Positions 63,101 through 64,000 of a DNA stretch of 64,000 nucleotides are shown here, piece by piece (position 1 is the stretch's first letter; each line of letters begins with the position of its first letter). The position numbers were made by a program, and so were the translations under genes. Origin of the DNA: Trogon surrucura (Eukaryota > Chordata > Aves > Trogoniformes > Trogonidae); the NCBI GenBank assembly GCA_020746105.1, contig CM036617.1:143386518-143450517 (forward strand), written 5' to 3'. The notes under the pieces are model-generated. The model was not told the origin of the DNA. It saw nothing but the letters and a program-made list of their open reading frames with translations, and searched no databases.

Positions 63101-63843
63101 AAAAAGTGTACTGACTTGCTAGCAATTATCTCATGACAAATACCCAACATCAATAGTTTCCAGTAATAATTTTTAGTTCTAAAAAATAGCTTAGCTCTTA
63201 CAGACAAAACTCACATCTTTCAAATGCTTTACTTGATTTTGTGGAAAACAAATAAATGGGTTGTAATTAGAAGAGTGACAGATTGTATGTGTACATACAG
63301 ACTACCTGGTTGATTTAGTTCAGTGTTCATTTTGTCCCTGAAAAACTGTTTCAGATTACAAGAAATTGAGAAGAAAGCAGCATTCTCTTTTACTCTTGTT
63401 TCCTGTCTTTCGAATTCATGGTGTCACAAATGGTTGAAAAAAGTACATTTGCCTTCTGCTCTCTGTACATGTAATTTAAAGGTAGTACAAGCATAATTTA
63501 AATTCTGAAGCAGTTTAAATGAGATGCTTAAAGTCTGATGTTGCTTAGACCATCCTCATAAATTTTCTAAATGTTCCTTTTATATAATGATTTTTTTCAA
63601 CATCTTTCCTAATACTCTTCAGGCTGAGAGGAAATATTACATAACCAGGTAGCTAAACACTTCTTATTATTGTAAATTTTTTTTTCATTACGTGAAATCA
63701 GTTAAAGGACTGTTGTATATGTCAGAATGTGTTTTTACTCACCTTGTAAGCAACTGATAAACCTAAGTGTCTTGGATGAGTTCTTTTTGTCTGTTTTACT
63801 AGCAGAATGTATTCATGATAGTATCAATGTTTTCTCACCGTAG

Positions 63844-63936
63844 CATCAGCGACTTCTCGACATTTTGGAAGCAGAGAAGGAAGTGTTGTCAGGAAAGATA
63901 GAAGAAGCTTTGATGCAGCAGTCACAAAAACACAAG
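63844..63936 (+). CDS. CCDC91: CCDC91 internal coding exon (last in window), coiled coil
   Basis: The exon has 31 codons after a TTTTCTCACCGTAG acceptor and before the donor CACAAG|GTATTG, phase 0 at both ends. The translation HQRLLDILEAEKEVLSGKIE followed by EALMQQSQKHK corresponds to the remembered human HQRLLEMLDTEKELLKEKIK and EALIQQSQEQK. The coiled coil is still running at the exon end, so the remaining roughly 160-170 residues of the family's usual 441 must lie right of the window. The donor is followed within 10 bases by a poly-T/poly-A block, noted separately. Confidence 0.95.
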
Positions 63937-63943
63937 GTATTGC

Positions 63944-63972
63944 TTTTTTTTTTTTTAAAAAAAAAAAAAAAG
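63944..63972. repeat. poly-T immediately followed by poly-A
   Basis: Fourteen T (63944-63957) run straight into fifteen A (63958-63972), followed by further A-rich sequence. The arrangement is a perfect inverted repeat with no loop, starting 8 bases after the last visible exon's end. Confidence 0.9.
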
Positions 63973-64000
63973 AAAAAAAAAAGAAGGGGGTCTGGATTGC

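Larger units (their letters stand above)
49807..63843 (+). other. CCDC91: CCDC91 intron (14.0 kb)
   Basis: The intron has GT-AG borders. One young CR1 fragment lies on the minus strand (59582-60160). A 20-bp tandem duplication is at 51233-51272, a T-rich tract is at 57242-57271, and an unidentified coding-like relic is on the minus strand around 52.2-53.1 kb. The remainder, 53.1-59.58 and 60.16-63.84 kb, holds nothing I recognise. Confidence 0.85.

Noticed and set aside
1..64000. CRISPR arrays, bacterial operons, phage or plasmid features
   Set aside because: Spliced exons, CR1 repeats and base composition are those of a vertebrate chromosome. No regularly spaced repeats or ribosome-binding-site-led gene strings are present.

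Overview
The window is vertebrate, and most likely from a bird. Twelve fragments of CR1 LINE retrotransposon, several ending in the CR1 tail built from repeats of ATTCTATG, plus ERVL-like LTRs, are the usual avian repeat load. A tRNA-Ile-derived SINE with a CR1 tail (15421-15597) resembles TguSINE1 of songbirds, so a passerine is the best guess. That species call rests on remembered repeat families, not on a search.

The only host gene I can support is CCDC91 (GGA-binding partner, p56), on the + strand across the whole window. Six internal coding exons are visible at 2990-3150, 6315-6503, 8442-8546, 38256-38333, 49699-49806 and 63844-63936, all with AG/GT borders. They encode 244 complete codons: a low-complexity serine/valine-rich stretch, then the first part of the long coiled coil. 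The N-terminal exon (start codon and GGA-binding motif) and the C-terminal half lie outside the window. All five internal junctions fall between codons.

Everything else is intron. The first three exons are close together (introns of 3.2 and 1.9 kb), followed by introns of about 29.7, 11.4 and 14.0 kb. Repeats are concentrated in the first 23 kb of the 29.7-kb intron. They include an old CR1 carrying the SINE, and a second old CR1 split by a complete solo LTR with a 5-bp target duplication. Other pieces are a separate solo LTR beside a degraded CR1, and a young CR1 with a long open reverse-transcriptase frame. From 31.7 to 44.5 kb and from 48 to 59.6 kb I recognise no interspersed repeat.

I found no bacterial-type genes, operons, CRISPR arrays, functional RNA genes or promoters of host genes. 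I saw no sign of a new biological system. The most useful observations are the nested insertions, the all-phase-0 exon series, and an unidentified coding-like relic on the minus strand near 52.2-53.1 kb.
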